A stretch of DNA of 64,000 bases from a bacterium. GTDB lineage: Bacteria > Acidobacteriota > HRBIN11 > JAKEFK01. This document shows positions 1-8,670 of the stretch, one piece after another (positions within the stretch are counted from its first letter, which is position 1; every line of letters starts with the position of its first letter). The translations under genes and the position numbers were made by a program. A model generated the notes under the pieces. The model was not told the origin of the DNA. It searched no databases and saw only the letters and a list, made by a program, of their open reading frames with translations. Location of the stretch: assembly GCA_022616075.1 (NCBI GenBank), contig JAKEFK010000402.1, forward strand, positions 1 to 64,000. Reading direction: 5' to 3'.

Positions 1-105
1 CGCGTTTAGAAGTGAAAGCGGATGGCACAAATTTGGCACAAATGGCGCAGGTGAGAAAAAGAAACCCAGCCCTACTAATCACTTACGCCTGGGAGTGCGA
101 AGAAA

Positions 106-187
106 TGCCGAAGGGGAGACTCGAACTCCCATGCCTCGCGGCGCCACCCCCTCAAGATGGTGTGTCTACCAATTCCACCACTTCGGC
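106..187 (-). tRNA. tRNA-Leu (anticodon GAG)
   Basis: Read on the minus strand this folds as a class II tRNA. The 7-bp acceptor stem GCCGAAG/CTTCGGC is perfect, the T-arm reads GTTCGAGTC, and the anticodon stem CCATC/GGTGG encloses the 7-base loop TTGAGGG. The anticodon is GAG, so it reads the CUC/CUU leucine codons. A long variable arm is present, as expected for leucine. The CCA end is not encoded. It is the only RNA gene recognised in the window. Confidence 0.96.
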
Positions 188-322
188 GAAAGTCGTCTTC
201 GCGTGGACGCGTCGATGCGTTTGCGCGTCGGGCTGCTGCCAAGCAAAGTTAATATACAAGGTCGAGGTTCAAAGTTCAAGATTCAAAACGGGTGCATTCG
301 ATGTAACAAAAAAGCGCTCACA

Positions 323-2083
323 TCACTTCTTTCTCTTGCTCTCCCACTCCTTTTCTGTCCAGCCGAGAGACTCAAAGAGTTCTCTGCGTTCCTTTGATAA
401 CTCTTTCCAGCCTTTACCTTGCTCCAATTCGGGAGGTCGCCCGAAAAATCCAGGATTATCAGGACTCAAAGCGCGTTCAACTTGCTCTTTATTTCCCGTC
501 TTCAAGCCGACTTCAAGCTCAACCTCGACTTTTGCACCCCCTATTTTCACCCCACCTTTCACTGAGCCGGACATTGTGCCTTTTTTGGGATCAGCGGAAG
601 CGCCGGCCGACGTATTGGAACCCACAGGAACTGAAACTTTCACCCCGTCATCATCTACTTTAATCTCTTTTTCTTTTATCTTGATTTCACCGCCTTCGGA
701 ATCCATTTTGATTCCTGATTTGCCATCTTTTGTTTGGGCGCTGACACCGACTTTTGCATCTTTATCACCCCCTTCCGCGGTTATTGGCCCCGCTTTCACT
801 TTGACTTTCGTTTTGAGTTCACCTTTCTCATCCTTGCCGGCTTCAACAGTGACCGGTCCCGCGGATACAGAGCCTTTTCCTTCAGTGGTTACTTTCCCGT
901 AATCCGTCACTTTTGCGCTGGCTTCCAGGGATTCTTTCTTACCACCTTTACTTTCTTTTTCGACCGTTAGAGTTCCTTTGAGCCACGTTGTCCCCGGTCG
1001 TTGAATGCCTGTCTCATCTTGAATTCGATGAGCGATGGCTTCATATGCGCGATTGCTTCGGTCGCCTAATCTGGAATTCCAATCCTTATTGAACTTGTGA
1101 TAGTCAGGATGCCCTGCGCCTACACCTGTATCCAGTTCGCTGACTTGTATCTTCTTAGCCGGCGGTCCCATCGCGCGAACATCCGCGATGGTCGGCGCAT
1201 CCTTCACAGCCTTCGTATAGCGATCGATATAATCGTTGTATTGACGATCGTATTTTTTCAACGAATCCATTGTGTGACCGTGTATGGCGCCCCGAACTGC
1301 AGCGGGTAAGCTGGGATCATTCTTATAAAGAGCGGGAGAAGAAGGTGGATTTAATGGGCCGGCGTTGACCTCCCGCTGCACACCTGGTTGAATGTAGCCT
1401 TTGCGAGAAGCCTGAGCGAGAAACTGGTCGCGCTCAGCGCTGCTCAGGGAACCTATGAACTTGTTTAACAGACCGTCCTTCTGCATTTTATCCAGGGTCG
1501 CACGGTACTCTTGCGGAGATAATCCTTCTAACACGATATGAATTTTGCTGAATCTGTCTTGTCCGGGAAATCCAACCGCGTCAAGCAAGACGTTCTTTTT
1601 GATGAATTCGTAGCGGTTTTGAGGAGCAACAGCTTTCGTTTGTGGAGGCGCATCACTGGAAAACTGAGCCATACGAGCTTGCCCTTCCAGTTTTACCTCG
1701 GCAGCTTTTGAGGCAGCACCCGCATTAGGAGAGGCTTGATTGGAAATCACCGCCGTGACGTTTTGTGATCTAACAGAATCAGTTCTCGTTCGGAGAATTC
1801 CCAACAATTCTTTTTGCGAAGCCCCTGAAAGTTTGTCATGGAATAATCGCGAAAGCGGATCATTCCCTTTGTTTGTTTCCAATCGTGCCAAAAGCTCCCT
1901 TGCCTCCCGTGGCGATAGCAATTCAAAAGCGTGTCTCAAATTCTCGCGCCGTGTCTGAAGCCCCTCTTTATCGTTAGCGCTAAGCCGTAACGATAGGTTT
2001 TTCTCAATCGCCTGCGTGTAAGCTTGCTCTTGCGGAATTGTTTGCGGCACCGCGGGACCTGTTACGTTTCCCAGATTGCGCAT
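323..2083 (-). CDS. Large hypothetical protein with repetitive charged C-terminus
   Basis: This encodes 586 residues and I do not recognise a family. The start at 2083 was chosen because a GGAGGTG ribosome site lies about five bases upstream; the frame stays open for 51 more codons but without such a site. There is no signal peptide. The N-terminal third is helical and rich in Leu, Arg and Glu. The middle carries Pro- and Asp-rich text. From about residue 385 the sequence becomes a low-complexity pattern of alternating Lys/Val/Glu/Gly words (for example KVKVKAGPITAEGG), which suggests stacked beta strands. It is transcribed away from the response regulator at 2217. Function is unknown. A secreted or polymorphic surface protein is only a guess. 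Confidence 0.7.
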   Translation of the reverse strand: MRNLGNVTGPAVPQTIPQEQAYTQAIEKNLSLRLSANDKEGLQTRRENLRHAFELLSPREARELLARLETNKGNDPLSRLFHDKLSGASQKELLGILRTRTDSVRSQNVTAVISNQASPNAGAASKAAEVKLEGQARMAQFSSDAPPQTKAVAPQNRYEFIKKNVLLDAVGFPGQDRFSKIHIVLEGLSPQEYRATLDKMQKDGLLNKFIGSLSSAERDQFLAQASRKGYIQPGVQREVNAGPLNPPSSPALYKNDPSLPAAVRGAIHGHTMDSLKKYDRQYNDYIDRYTKAVKDAPTIADVRAMGPPAKKIQVSELDTGVGAGHPDYHKFNKDWNSRLGDRSNRAYEAIAHRIQDETGIQRPGTTWLKGTLTVEKESKGGKKESLEASAKVTDYGKVTTEGKGSVSAGPVTVEAGKDEKGELKTKVKVKAGPITAEGGDKDAKVGVSAQTKDGKSGIKMDSEGGEIKIKEKEIKVDDDGVKVSVPVGSNTSAGASADPKKGTMSGSVKGGVKIGGAKVEVELEVGLKTGNKEQVERALSPDNPGFFGRPPELEQGKGWKELSKERRELFESLGWTEKEWESKRKK

Positions 2084-2216
2084 GAAACACCTCCAATCCA
2101 AATAATCAATTGGAAGATAATCGTCTTTATCATTTTGAGGATCGCTAAAAAGTTTTATCGCCGCATAGATCTTTTGATCTATGTTTTCATAACAGGAATT
2201 TAATAGAATAACGCTT

Positions 2217-2849
2217 ATGGACAGAAGCTTCCGCATTCAGGTCATGATAGTAGACGACCATCAGGTGGTACGCCTGGGGTTAAGGTCTATAGTCGACAGA
2301 CAACCTGATATGAAAGTGATTGCGGAAGCCTCCAGTGGGACAGAGGCCATTGAAATGTTTCGAAAACATAGACCCGATGTGACGCTGATGGATTTGCGCA
2401 TGAAAGGAATGACCGGAACGGAGGCTGCGAACGGTATCTGCCGCGATTTTCCCCATGCGAAAATCATTGTTTTTTCCAATTACAGCGGAGATGAAGACAT
2501 CTACCGCGCACTGCAGGCCGGAGCGCGAGGCTACATTTTGAAGGAGATGCTCAGTGAAGAGGTGTTACAGGCTATCAGACAGGTTCAATTGGGCAGAAAA
2601 TACATCCCGGCTGCTGTGTCCGAAAAACTGGCAGAAAGAATCTATCACTCCGAGCTCACCCACCGTGAACATGAAATTCTTGAATTGATTGTTAAAGGTA
2701 AAACGAACAAAGAGATTGCCTCGGTCCTCGACATCAGCGAAAGTACCGTGAAGGTTCACGTAAACAGTATTCTGGGCAAGCTGGGTGTATCGGATCGAAC
2801 GGAAGCAGCAACAATGGCACTGCAACGAGGCATCGTTTATCTGGAATGA
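2217..2849 (+). CDS. NarL/LuxR-family response regulator
   Basis: This is a 210-residue DNA-binding response regulator. The receiver domain (about 1-120) shows the acidic pair D13-D14, the phospho-acceptor D59 in LMDLRM and the conserved K109 in YILKE. A LuxR-type helix-turn-helix follows (about 143-205, with TNKEIASVLDISESTVKVH). The likely partner is the NarX-like propeller histidine kinase 380 bp downstream on the same strand, whose HisKA_3 domain is the class that pairs with NarL-type regulators. No clear ribosome site precedes the ATG at 2217, so an internal ATG at 2244 remains possible. Family assignment is secure; the target genes are unknown. Confidence 0.93.
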   Translation: MDRSFRIQVMIVDDHQVVRLGLRSIVDRQPDMKVIAEASSGTEAIEMFRKHRPDVTLMDLRMKGMTGTEAANGICRDFPHAKIIVFSNYSGDEDIYRALQAGARGYILKEMLSEEVLQAIRQVQLGRKYIPAAVSEKLAERIYHSELTHREHEILELIVKGKTNKEIASVLDISESTVKVHVNSILGKLGVSDRTEAATMALQRGIVYLE

Positions 2850-2855
2850 ATCATG

Positions 2856-3146
2856 TCATTCGTTTTCTTCATTCGTTGATGAGTGAATCTCTCTGACCGC
2901 TACCTTCGGCCATACGCCGGTATCCAGGGTGGCCTCCTTTTCTTGCGGCGGCTCTTCCGGACCCAATGTAACGAAAATGACATCGCTCTCTTTGCTTCCA
3001 TTCTGGAGGTGAGGATTTGCTTTCAACAGAGCCTCGGTAGTTGTTTTGTATAATCTGGCAATCATCTCCAGATCTACTTTTTTCGTAATTCGAACTGCTT
3101 TGCGCCGAATGACTTCTTTCTTCATTTCCACTGGTGTTCCTCTCAT
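2856..3146 (-). CDS. Small LysM-like domain protein
   Basis: This encodes 96 residues. The central part (about 22-65: a hydrophobic start, then IARLYKTTTEALLKANPHL and a closing VIFVTLG strand) matches the pattern of a degenerate LysM domain, a fold that usually binds peptidoglycan or chitin-type glycans. There is no signal peptide, so an envelope location is not supported. It lies in reverse orientation between the response regulator and the histidine kinase, and is divergent from the kinase. A second ATG at 3125 could be the real start. The LysM reading comes from pattern recognition and is moderately confident. Confidence 0.6.
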   Translation of the reverse strand: MRGTPVEMKKEVIRRKAVRITKKVDLEMIARLYKTTTEALLKANPHLQNGSKESDVIFVTLGPEEPPQEKEATLDTGVWPKVAVREIHSSTNEENE

Positions 3147-3229
3147 CTGTAAAAATACCTTCTGGAAAACAACCGGACATCGAACGAAAGATCTGTTTCG
3201 AAATAGATATATTGGTGTAAACGGATAGA

Positions 3230-6200
3230 ATGGATAGGAGGATAAAAAGTCGGCTTTTCTCCATTTTTTGTAAAATAGGGTTGATGTCCCGCGTGTTCTC
3301 CGCCCTATGTCTTGGATTACTTTTGAGCAACTGCGCGCTGGCGCTGGACCCGCACAGATCCATCACTCAATACATCGTTGAAAGCTGGCATCAGGAGGAT
3401 GGGCTGCCGCAAAATCATATAACCAGGATTGTCCAAACTAAGGATGGTTACCTTTGGATTGGAACACTCGAAGGTCTCGCCAGATTTGACGGAATACGTT
3501 TTACGATTTTTGAGAAGCGAAATACTCTACAGATCAAGCATAATCTGATCTGGGAACTGCTTGCTGCAAGCGACGGAAGCCTCTGGATCGGTACTTTTGG
3601 CGGAGGAGTAACACGTTATAAGGACGGAATATTTCAGCACTTCGGCGCAGAAGACGGATTATCGGACAACATCATCATCGCACTCTATGAGGACCGTCAT
3701 AAAAATATTTGGATCGGTACAAGAGATGGCGGATTAAACCTCTTCCGCAACGGCAGGTTCACCTCCTACACTATGAAAGCAGGGTTGCCCCATTCTACGG
3801 TGGACGACATCATTTTGGACCGAAACGATCATTTGTGGTTCGGCACCGATCGAGGCTTATGCCGGTTGACGCAAGGCAGAATCAAAATTTATACAACAAA
3901 GGACGGCCTCCCGCACAACACAGTCGTGGCCTTGTTGGAAGACAGAGCCGGAAGAATCTGGATTGGAACCGACGGCGGCGGTGTAGCCATTCTTTCCAAT
4001 GGATCCTTTCACACGTATTCGACGGAAAATGGACTTACTAATAATTTCGTAGAATGGATCTCTGAAGATCCTCAGGGGAAAATTTGGATCACGACCAAAA
4101 GCGGATTGAACAGTTTTTCCAACGGTAAGATCAAGACTTACACGGAAGCCAACGGTCTTTCAGGACCGGCTGCTGATCTCCTGCATGTGGATCGACAGGG
4201 AAATATTTGGGTTGCTACAAACGGTGGCCTTCACCGCTTCAATGAACGAGGATTGAGTGCTTTGCCTTCGGATCACATCCTTTCCCGAAATGCAATTCAT
4301 TCGATGATGGAGGATCGCGAAGGGAACCTTTGGATCGGAACCGGTCTTGGCCTCTACAGGCTTAAAGACGGTAAGGTGATCACCTACACAACAGCCGAAG
4401 GACTTCCCAGCGATGCTGTCGGCGCACTTTTTGAAGATCAGCAAGGTAATCTGTGGATTGGCAGTAACCGTGGAGGTTTGACTGTTTCAAGAAATGGAGT
4501 TTTTCAGCCGGCATATGCCTGGGTGAAGGAACTAAAGCAGAAGAGTCATCATTGCATATATAAAGATAGGCAAAACAATTTGTGGATCGGCACAGACAGT
4601 GGCCTGATTCGCTTGACTCAATCGCGAGTTCAGACCTTTACAGTACAGAATGGTCTTCCGGGTGATGTGATTCGTGCTGTAACACAAGATAGTACCGGAA
4701 ACATTTGGATTGGCACAGGGGCGGGCATCGCTTCTTTTAAGGATGACAGAATCACCACATATACCGATGCTCTGGCGAACCCGGTCGTGCGTTTCATCCA
4801 TGAAGATCGCACCAAAAAGCTTTGGATCGGAACCGATGGCGGGCTCCATCTCTTTCAGAATGGCAAATTTACGTTACAACACGCACTGTCGAATCCCGTT
4901 TTGCGGGGAATCTATGAAGATGCTCAAGGATCTTTGTGGATGGGAACCATTGGTGGAGGTGTCAATGTTTTGAAGGAAGGGCGTTTTACTGCTTTCACAG
5001 TCAAAGAAGGACTGTTTGACGATACTGTTTTTCAGGTCCTGGAGGATATCCGTGGAAACTTCTGGATGAGCTGCAACAAGGGAATTTTCTCGGCCCCGAA
5101 AAAGGAATTCGAAAGCCGGTTCAAGGGCAGCTTCGAAGATATTCATTCTACCCTGTATGCAAAGGCGGAAGGGATGCGCAGCACGGAATCGATGGCGTCG
5201 GTTTTTCCCTCCGCAATCAAAACCCGCGACGGCAAATTGTGGTTCTCCACCACAGGGGGTCTGGTCATGATCCAACCGGAAACAATTCAGTTCAACAAAA
5301 CCCCTCCAACGGTTATCATTGAGCAATTGATTGTCGATTCGGTATCAACTCGAATCAATCAAAATCTATCGATCCCTTCAGGCAAGGATAAGTTTGAATT
5401 CCACTACACCGCGCTAAGCCTGGTAGCACCAGAAAAGAACAAGTTCCGCTATATTTTAGAAGGTTTTGACAACGCATGGATAGAGGCAGGAACCAGACGG
5501 ACGGCTTATTACACAAACATCCCGCCCGGTCAATACACTTTTCGTGTAACGGCAAGCAATAACGACGGATTGTGGAACATAAGTGGGGCTTCTATTTCCT
5601 TCTATTTGCAGCCACATTTTTATGAAACTATCTGGTTCTATTTTCTTTGCTTTATGTCCGCTGTGGCTCTGTTCATTGCGATACATCGTTTGCGCATCCG
5701 GCATATTCGATCAAAACTATTTGCCGTTCTGGAAGAACGTGGAAGGATCTCGCGCGACTTTCATGATACCGTGGCGCAAGACCTCACCGCGATTTCCCTG
5801 CATTTAAAGACGGTATCCGAGACCATTCCGATGGATCCGGAAATCGCAAAGAAGCATGTAGATATTGCTCGAAACATCGCGCGAGACAGTCAAAGTGAGG
5901 CCCGTCGTTTTCTGCAGAATCTCCGACCAGAACCGCCGGATTCTAATTTCGGGAATTCCATGCAACAGCTGTTGCAACAATTAACCGCCGGGTTGCCGAT
6001 TCAAACGGATCTTTCGGTCAAAGGCTCCACCTCCGGGATTTCTCCTGTTGTGTTGGAACAGATTTTGAAAATTACTCGGGAAGCTGTCAATAATGCGATT
6101 AAACATTCTGGCGCTCATTGCATTGAGGTTCATGCTTTGCTGGAGTCTCCTGTTGTGCAAGTTAAAATAATCGATGATGGTCGAGGTTTCGATGTCGATT

Positions 6201-6340
6201 CGCAATCACAGGTCGATTGGCAACACTATGGCTTCAACAGTATGCAGGAACGGGCGGCGCAATGCGGAGGCAGGATTCAGATTCATTCACGTCCCGGCCA
6301 CGGCACGGAAGTGCTTTTTACAGTTGATAAGATTTACTGA
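3230..6340 (+). CDS. Beta-propeller sensor histidine kinase (Reg_prop, Y_Y_Y, HisKA_3)
   Basis: This is a 1036-residue hybrid-architecture sensor. After a signal peptide there are about 14-15 repeats of 40-43 residues, each carrying an (L/I)W(I/F/V)GT...GG(G/L) motif. That is enough for two seven-bladed periplasmic propellers. A Y_Y_Y domain follows (about 720-785, ending in PPGQYTFRV), then one membrane helix (about 797-818), then a cytoplasmic NarX-like kinase with phospho-acceptor H845 in SRDFHDTVAQD, N-box NNAIKHSG and G-box DDGRGFD. A strong GGAGG lies just inside the first codons, so translation may really start later, for example at the ATG at 3284, which gives a cleaner signal peptide. 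The likely partner is the regulator at 2217. The architecture resembles sensors of oligosaccharides, but the ligand is unknown. Confidence 0.92.
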   Translation: MDRRIKSRLFSIFCKIGLMSRVFSALCLGLLLSNCALALDPHRSITQYIVESWHQEDGLPQNHITRIVQTKDGYLWIGTLEGLARFDGIRFTIFEKRNTLQIKHNLIWELLAASDGSLWIGTFGGGVTRYKDGIFQHFGAEDGLSDNIIIALYEDRHKNIWIGTRDGGLNLFRNGRFTSYTMKAGLPHSTVDDIILDRNDHLWFGTDRGLCRLTQGRIKIYTTKDGLPHNTVVALLEDRAGRIWIGTDGGGVAILSNGSFHTYSTENGLTNNFVEWISEDPQGKIWITTKSGLNSFSNGKIKTYTEANGLSGPAADLLHVDRQGNIWVATNGGLHRFNERGLSALPSDHILSRNAIHSMMEDREGNLWIGTGLGLYRLKDGKVITYTTAEGLPSDAVGALFEDQQGNLWIGSNRGGLTVSRNGVFQPAYAWVKELKQKSHHCIYKDRQNNLWIGTDSGLIRLTQSRVQTFTVQNGLPGDVIRAVTQDSTGNIWIGTGAGIASFKDDRITTYTDALANPVVRFIHEDRTKKLWIGTDGGLHLFQNGKFTLQHALSNPVLRGIYEDAQGSLWMGTIGGGVNVLKEGRFTAFTVKEGLFDDTVFQVLEDIRGNFWMSCNKGIFSAPKKEFESRFKGSFEDIHSTLYAKAEGMRSTESMASVFPSAIKTRDGKLWFSTTGGLVMIQPETIQFNKTPPTVIIEQLIVDSVSTRINQNLSIPSGKDKFEFHYTALSLVAPEKNKFRYILEGFDNAWIEAGTRRTAYYTNIPPGQYTFRVTASNNDGLWNISGASISFYLQPHFYETIWFYFLCFMSAVALFIAIHRLRIRHIRSKLFAVLEERGRISRDFHDTVAQDLTAISLHLKTVSETIPMDPEIAKKHVDIARNIARDSQSEARRFLQNLRPEPPDSNFGNSMQQLLQQLTAGLPIQTDLSVKGSTSGISPVVLEQILKITREAVNNAIKHSGAHCIEVHALLESPVVQVKIIDDGRGFDVDSQSQVDWQHYGFNSMQERAAQCGGRIQIHSRPGHGTEVLFTVDKIY

Positions 6341-6444
6341 TTATTTTCCTGCGTCCGTTCCGATATTTGGAATGCTGTCGCAATCCTCCGCCTCAAGCAA
6401 TCGAATGCCCAAAAAAAGACCAAAGCGAAAAGAATTGATTTCAT
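6334..6444 (-). CDS. Putative 36-residue membrane peptide
   Basis: This short frame begins MKSILFALVFFWAF, a hydrophobic helix after one Lys, followed by a basic cluster (LRRRIA) and a polar tail. A near-ideal GGAGGAAGCA ribosome site sits directly before its ATG, which is the main reason to believe it. It converges on the histidine kinase and overlaps its last seven bases. No homolog is recognised. It may be a membrane microprotein or chance. Confidence 0.38.
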   Translation of the reverse strand: MKSILFALVFFWAFDCLRRRIATAFQISERTQENNQ

Positions 6445-6583
6445 TGCTTCCTCCAGTTAATTGTTATTCTCAAAGTCGATCCGCGCCGACCCTCAGCGGT
6501 CAGTTCCCATAAGAAACTAATTTTCATATCAGAACGTAACATATATATAGGAGGCAAAGGAAAGAAGCCTTTGAATATCGCAA

Positions 6584-6880
6584 ATGGTTAACAGAAATCC
6601 AACAAACGATTGGATAAACAGAATTACGTACTGTACGCGTTGCGGAAGTACGATCTTCTGGGATGATTTTTCGAGACCGCAAATGCTACAGCTTGGGAAC
6701 AAAAATCTAACCACCTGCATGGAGAAAGGGTGCAATCTCCTGTTCATGAAAGTTCCTTCCCGGTGTTGCGAGAGGGAAGAGCTTGATCTGGTTCGACTCG
6801 GATTGCAGGATCTCGGTATTTCTGAAGAAGATGCGAGAACCGTCGCGTTGAGACTGGGCAAAAGCGCAGCAGCGGCGTAA
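6584..6880 (+). CDS. Small cysteine-rich protein
   Basis: This encodes 98 residues with no recognised family. The N-terminal half has a CTRCGS knuckle followed by CMEKGC and CC, enough cysteines for a zinc ribbon. The C-terminal third is a predicted helical segment ending in an Ala-rich tail. The ribosome site is weak at the ATG: an AGGAGG occurs about 30 bases upstream, in a spot that cannot serve this frame. It sits upstream of the marR promoter and is separated from it by a short hairpin (6884-6906). A zinc-binding role is inferred from the cysteines only. Confidence 0.55.
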   Translation: MVNRNPTNDWINRITYCTRCGSTIFWDDFSRPQMLQLGNKNLTTCMEKGCNLLFMKVPSRCCEREELDLVRLGLQDLGISEEDARTVALRLGKSAAAA

Positions 6881-6883
6881 AAA

Positions 6884-6906
6884 GCAGGCTGGAAGCCTTC
6901 GCCTGC
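6884..6906. repeat. Intergenic GCAGGC hairpin
   Basis: GCAGGC and GCCTGC arms enclose a loop that itself contains a GGCTGGAAGCC palindrome. Related cores occur near 14726, 22952, 23093 and 52048. No T-run follows, so it is probably a repeat and not a factor-independent terminator. Confidence 0.55.
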
Positions 6907-6915
6907 GGTCCGTAC

Positions 6916-6944
6916 TTGACAGGGCGCTCAAATAGTTCTAATAT
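6916..6944 (+). promoter_or_regulatory. Promoter of marR
   Basis: A consensus -35 TTGACA (6916-6921) is separated by exactly 17 bases from -10 TAATAT (6939-6944). The transcription start should fall inside the palindrome at 6945-6971, which fits autorepression. Confidence 0.8.
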
Positions 6945-6971
6945 CCAATTGTTCGGATTCCGAAATATTGG
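6945..6971. promoter_or_regulatory. MarR-type operator, site 1
   Basis: This is a 27-bp imperfect palindrome in which 11 of 13 base pairs match around a single central base. It is built from CCAAT and TTCGGA half sites. It begins right after the -10 box and reaches the ribosome site of marR. Its 23-bp core is shared with sites at 7478-7500 and 8671-8693. Confidence 0.78.
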
Positions 6972-6982
6972 AGAATAAGTAT

Positions 6983-7435
6983 ATGGCGCCCATGGGGAAA
7001 AAAGAAAAGGAGATGATGGACCATCTTGAATCGATCGTCCACCGTTACGTATTCACGCAGCAACATCCGGGAATGGATTTGTGCAGGAAACCGGAGATCA
7101 CGTTGATTGAAACTCTTGGCAGATACGGATCGATGATCATGAGTGAGCTTGCCGATCACGCGCGTCTTTCTTTGAGCACCGCTACCGGGCTCATTGACGC
7201 CCTGGTGGCGAAAGGGCTTGTAAAAAGGGAACGTTCGGAGGAAGATCGCCGTATTGTGCGCGTTGAATTAACAGCCACCGGACGAGAGAATTACGGTCAG
7301 GCTCTAGAGGTTCGTCTGGGAATGGTTCGAGGTATGCTTGGCGCGCTGAATAAAGACGAACAGGAACTCTTGGTCAGCTTATTCCGAAAGATCGCTGACA
7401 GGATCCAGAGGGAAAGAAAAGCAACCGTCGCATAA
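6983..7435 (+). CDS. MarR-family transcriptional repressor
   Basis: This encodes 150 residues. The ATG at 6983 has GGAG nine bases upstream; an in-frame TTG at 6968 lies inside the operator and is less likely. The winged helix-turn-helix (about 50-115) shows the MarR pattern: a recognition helix around LSLSTATGLIDALVAKGLV, then the wing RERSEEDRRIVRVELTATG. Dimerisation helices flank it. MarR proteins bind palindromes as dimers and usually let go when a toxic ligand binds. The gene lies beside a hydrolase and an RND efflux operon whose upstream regions carry similar palindromes, so it probably controls them and itself. Confidence 0.93.
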   Translation: MAPMGKKEKEMMDHLESIVHRYVFTQQHPGMDLCRKPEITLIETLGRYGSMIMSELADHARLSLSTATGLIDALVAKGLVKRERSEEDRRIVRVELTATGRENYGQALEVRLGMVRGMLGALNKDEQELLVSLFRKIADRIQRERKATVA

Positions 7436-7443
7436 ATCTTCTT

Positions 7444-7468
7444 GCTCCGCTACAAGGCGGAGCTTTTT
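7444..7468 (+). terminator. Factor-independent terminator after marR
   Basis: A perfect 7-bp stem GCTCCGC/GCGGAGC with a six-base loop is followed by five T. It ends the marR transcript nine bases after the stop codon, so the downstream hydrolase needs its own promoter. Confidence 0.88.
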
Positions 7469-7477
7469 CTATGTACA

Positions 7478-7500
7478 AATACTTCGAAACACAAAATATT
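7478..7500. promoter_or_regulatory. MarR-type operator, site 2
   Basis: This has the 23-bp layout AATACTTCG...AAATATT, with 7 of 11 pairs symmetric. It matches site 3 in the outer AATACTTCG and AAATATT blocks and site 1 at about two thirds of aligned positions. It lies 50 bases before the GTG start of the MBL-fold hydrolase. Confidence 0.6.
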
Positions 7501-7549
7501 CTGGAACTAAAATATATCGACGTCGTAGTTAATGAGATGAGGATCAACG

Positions 7550-8629
7550 GTGTTTAAGGCAATGATCACTTTTATTTTTAGTGCTCTCTTCCTGTTTGTG
7601 GCTGTTTCGCTGGTTGTCGGGTATTCACTTTCAACTCCACGCTATTCCGGCGCAAAATCAGATCATTTTAACGGAAAGAGATTTTTCAACATGAGAGGGA
7701 AAGAGCAAAAAGGCTTTGGAAAATGGATGCTGCAACGCGAGCAAGGAGAATGGAGCAATACAGCGAATGCGCCGGTTGGAGAAAAGCCAGCGGCGCGGGT
7801 GCACGAAGGAATCCGGATCACATTTGTCAATCACTCGACCTTCTTAATACAGGCAGATGGGTTGAATATTCTTACGGATCCGATCTGGTCCGAGCGTTCG
7901 AGTCCATTTTCCTGGGCAGGGCCGAAACGCGTGCGGCAACCGGGCATTCGTTTCGAAGATCTCCCTGAAATTGATACAGTTCTATTAAGTCACAATCATT
8001 ATGACCATCTCGATCTTCCGACTTTAAAGAAATTATTTCAAGAATTTGAGCCGGTAATAATTGCCCCGCTAGGTATAAATGCATTTTTAGAGGAGAAGGG
8101 CATTCCGAGTGCGAGTGAAGCAGACTGGTGGGATGAAATGCCATTGAATAGTAATGTCACACTGGCGATAGTTCCGGCTCAACATTTTTCAGGGCGTGGG
8201 CTTTTCGACCGGAACGCGACACTGTGGGGCGGATACATCTTGAAAACGAAGACCGGCAATCTTTATTTCGCCGGAGATACGGGATATGACCAGAACATTT
8301 TTCAAGAAATCGGAAAACGTTATGCTCCTTTGCGAGCGGCGTTACTTCCGATCGGAGCTTATAAGCCCCTGTGGTTCATGTCGCCGGTTCACATTTCACC
8401 GGAAGAAGCAGTGAATGTCCATTTAGATTTGAAGTCGGAAATCAGCATCGCCATGCATTATGGAACTTTTCCGCTGGGTGATGATGGCCAGAACGAACCC
8501 GTGAATGATCTAAAGCAGTCGATGAGACGCTATGACATTGGGCAGGATGAGTTTCTGATCTTAAAGGAAGGATCGTCTTACGAGATAGCAAGAAAGGTCG
8601 AAACTGAAGGAATAGTAACAGTAGCATAG
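7550..8629 (+). CDS. MBL-fold hydrolase (NAPE-PLD/RomA-like)
   Basis: This encodes 359 residues and starts at GTG 7550, where GAGG lies about eight bases upstream. A hydrophobic N-terminal anchor (about 5-25) suggests a membrane-tethered protein. The metallo-beta-lactamase metal motif LSHNHYDHLD is intact, followed by the later ligands in AQHFSGRG, FAGDTGYD and MHYGTF. The family (COG2220) includes phospholipase-D-like lipid hydrolases and RomA, a protein tied to outer-membrane permeability and drug resistance. Its placement between marR and the efflux operon, with a shared operator, fits an envelope-stress or detoxification role. The substrate is unknown. Confidence 0.88.
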   Translation: MFKAMITFIFSALFLFVAVSLVVGYSLSTPRYSGAKSDHFNGKRFFNMRGKEQKGFGKWMLQREQGEWSNTANAPVGEKPAARVHEGIRITFVNHSTFLIQADGLNILTDPIWSERSSPFSWAGPKRVRQPGIRFEDLPEIDTVLLSHNHYDHLDLPTLKKLFQEFEPVIIAPLGINAFLEEKGIPSASEADWWDEMPLNSNVTLAIVPAQHFSGRGLFDRNATLWGGYILKTKTGNLYFAGDTGYDQNIFQEIGKRYAPLRAALLPIGAYKPLWFMSPVHISPEEAVNVHLDLKSEISIAMHYGTFPLGDDGQNEPVNDLKQSMRRYDIGQDEFLILKEGSSYEIARKVETEGIVTVA

Positions 8630-8636
8630 GATTTTG

Positions 8637-8663
8637 AGCTCCACAGATTGCGGGGCTTTTTTT
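8637..8663 (+). terminator. Terminator after MBL hydrolase
   Basis: AGCTCC and GGGGCT arms, with one G-T pair, enclose a nine-base loop and are followed by seven T. Confidence 0.7.
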
Positions 8664-8670
8664 ATTTGTT

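Noticed and set aside
1-60. Tandem GGCACAAAT text beside the tRNA as an integrase end or att site
   Set aside because: Two short direct repeats only; no integrase frame or second att copy is visible.
12-902. Long plus-strand frame across the tRNA-Leu
   Set aside because: It overlaps the tRNA on the opposite strand and the well-supported minus-strand gene; its text over the tRNA is the usual nonsense translation of a tRNA.
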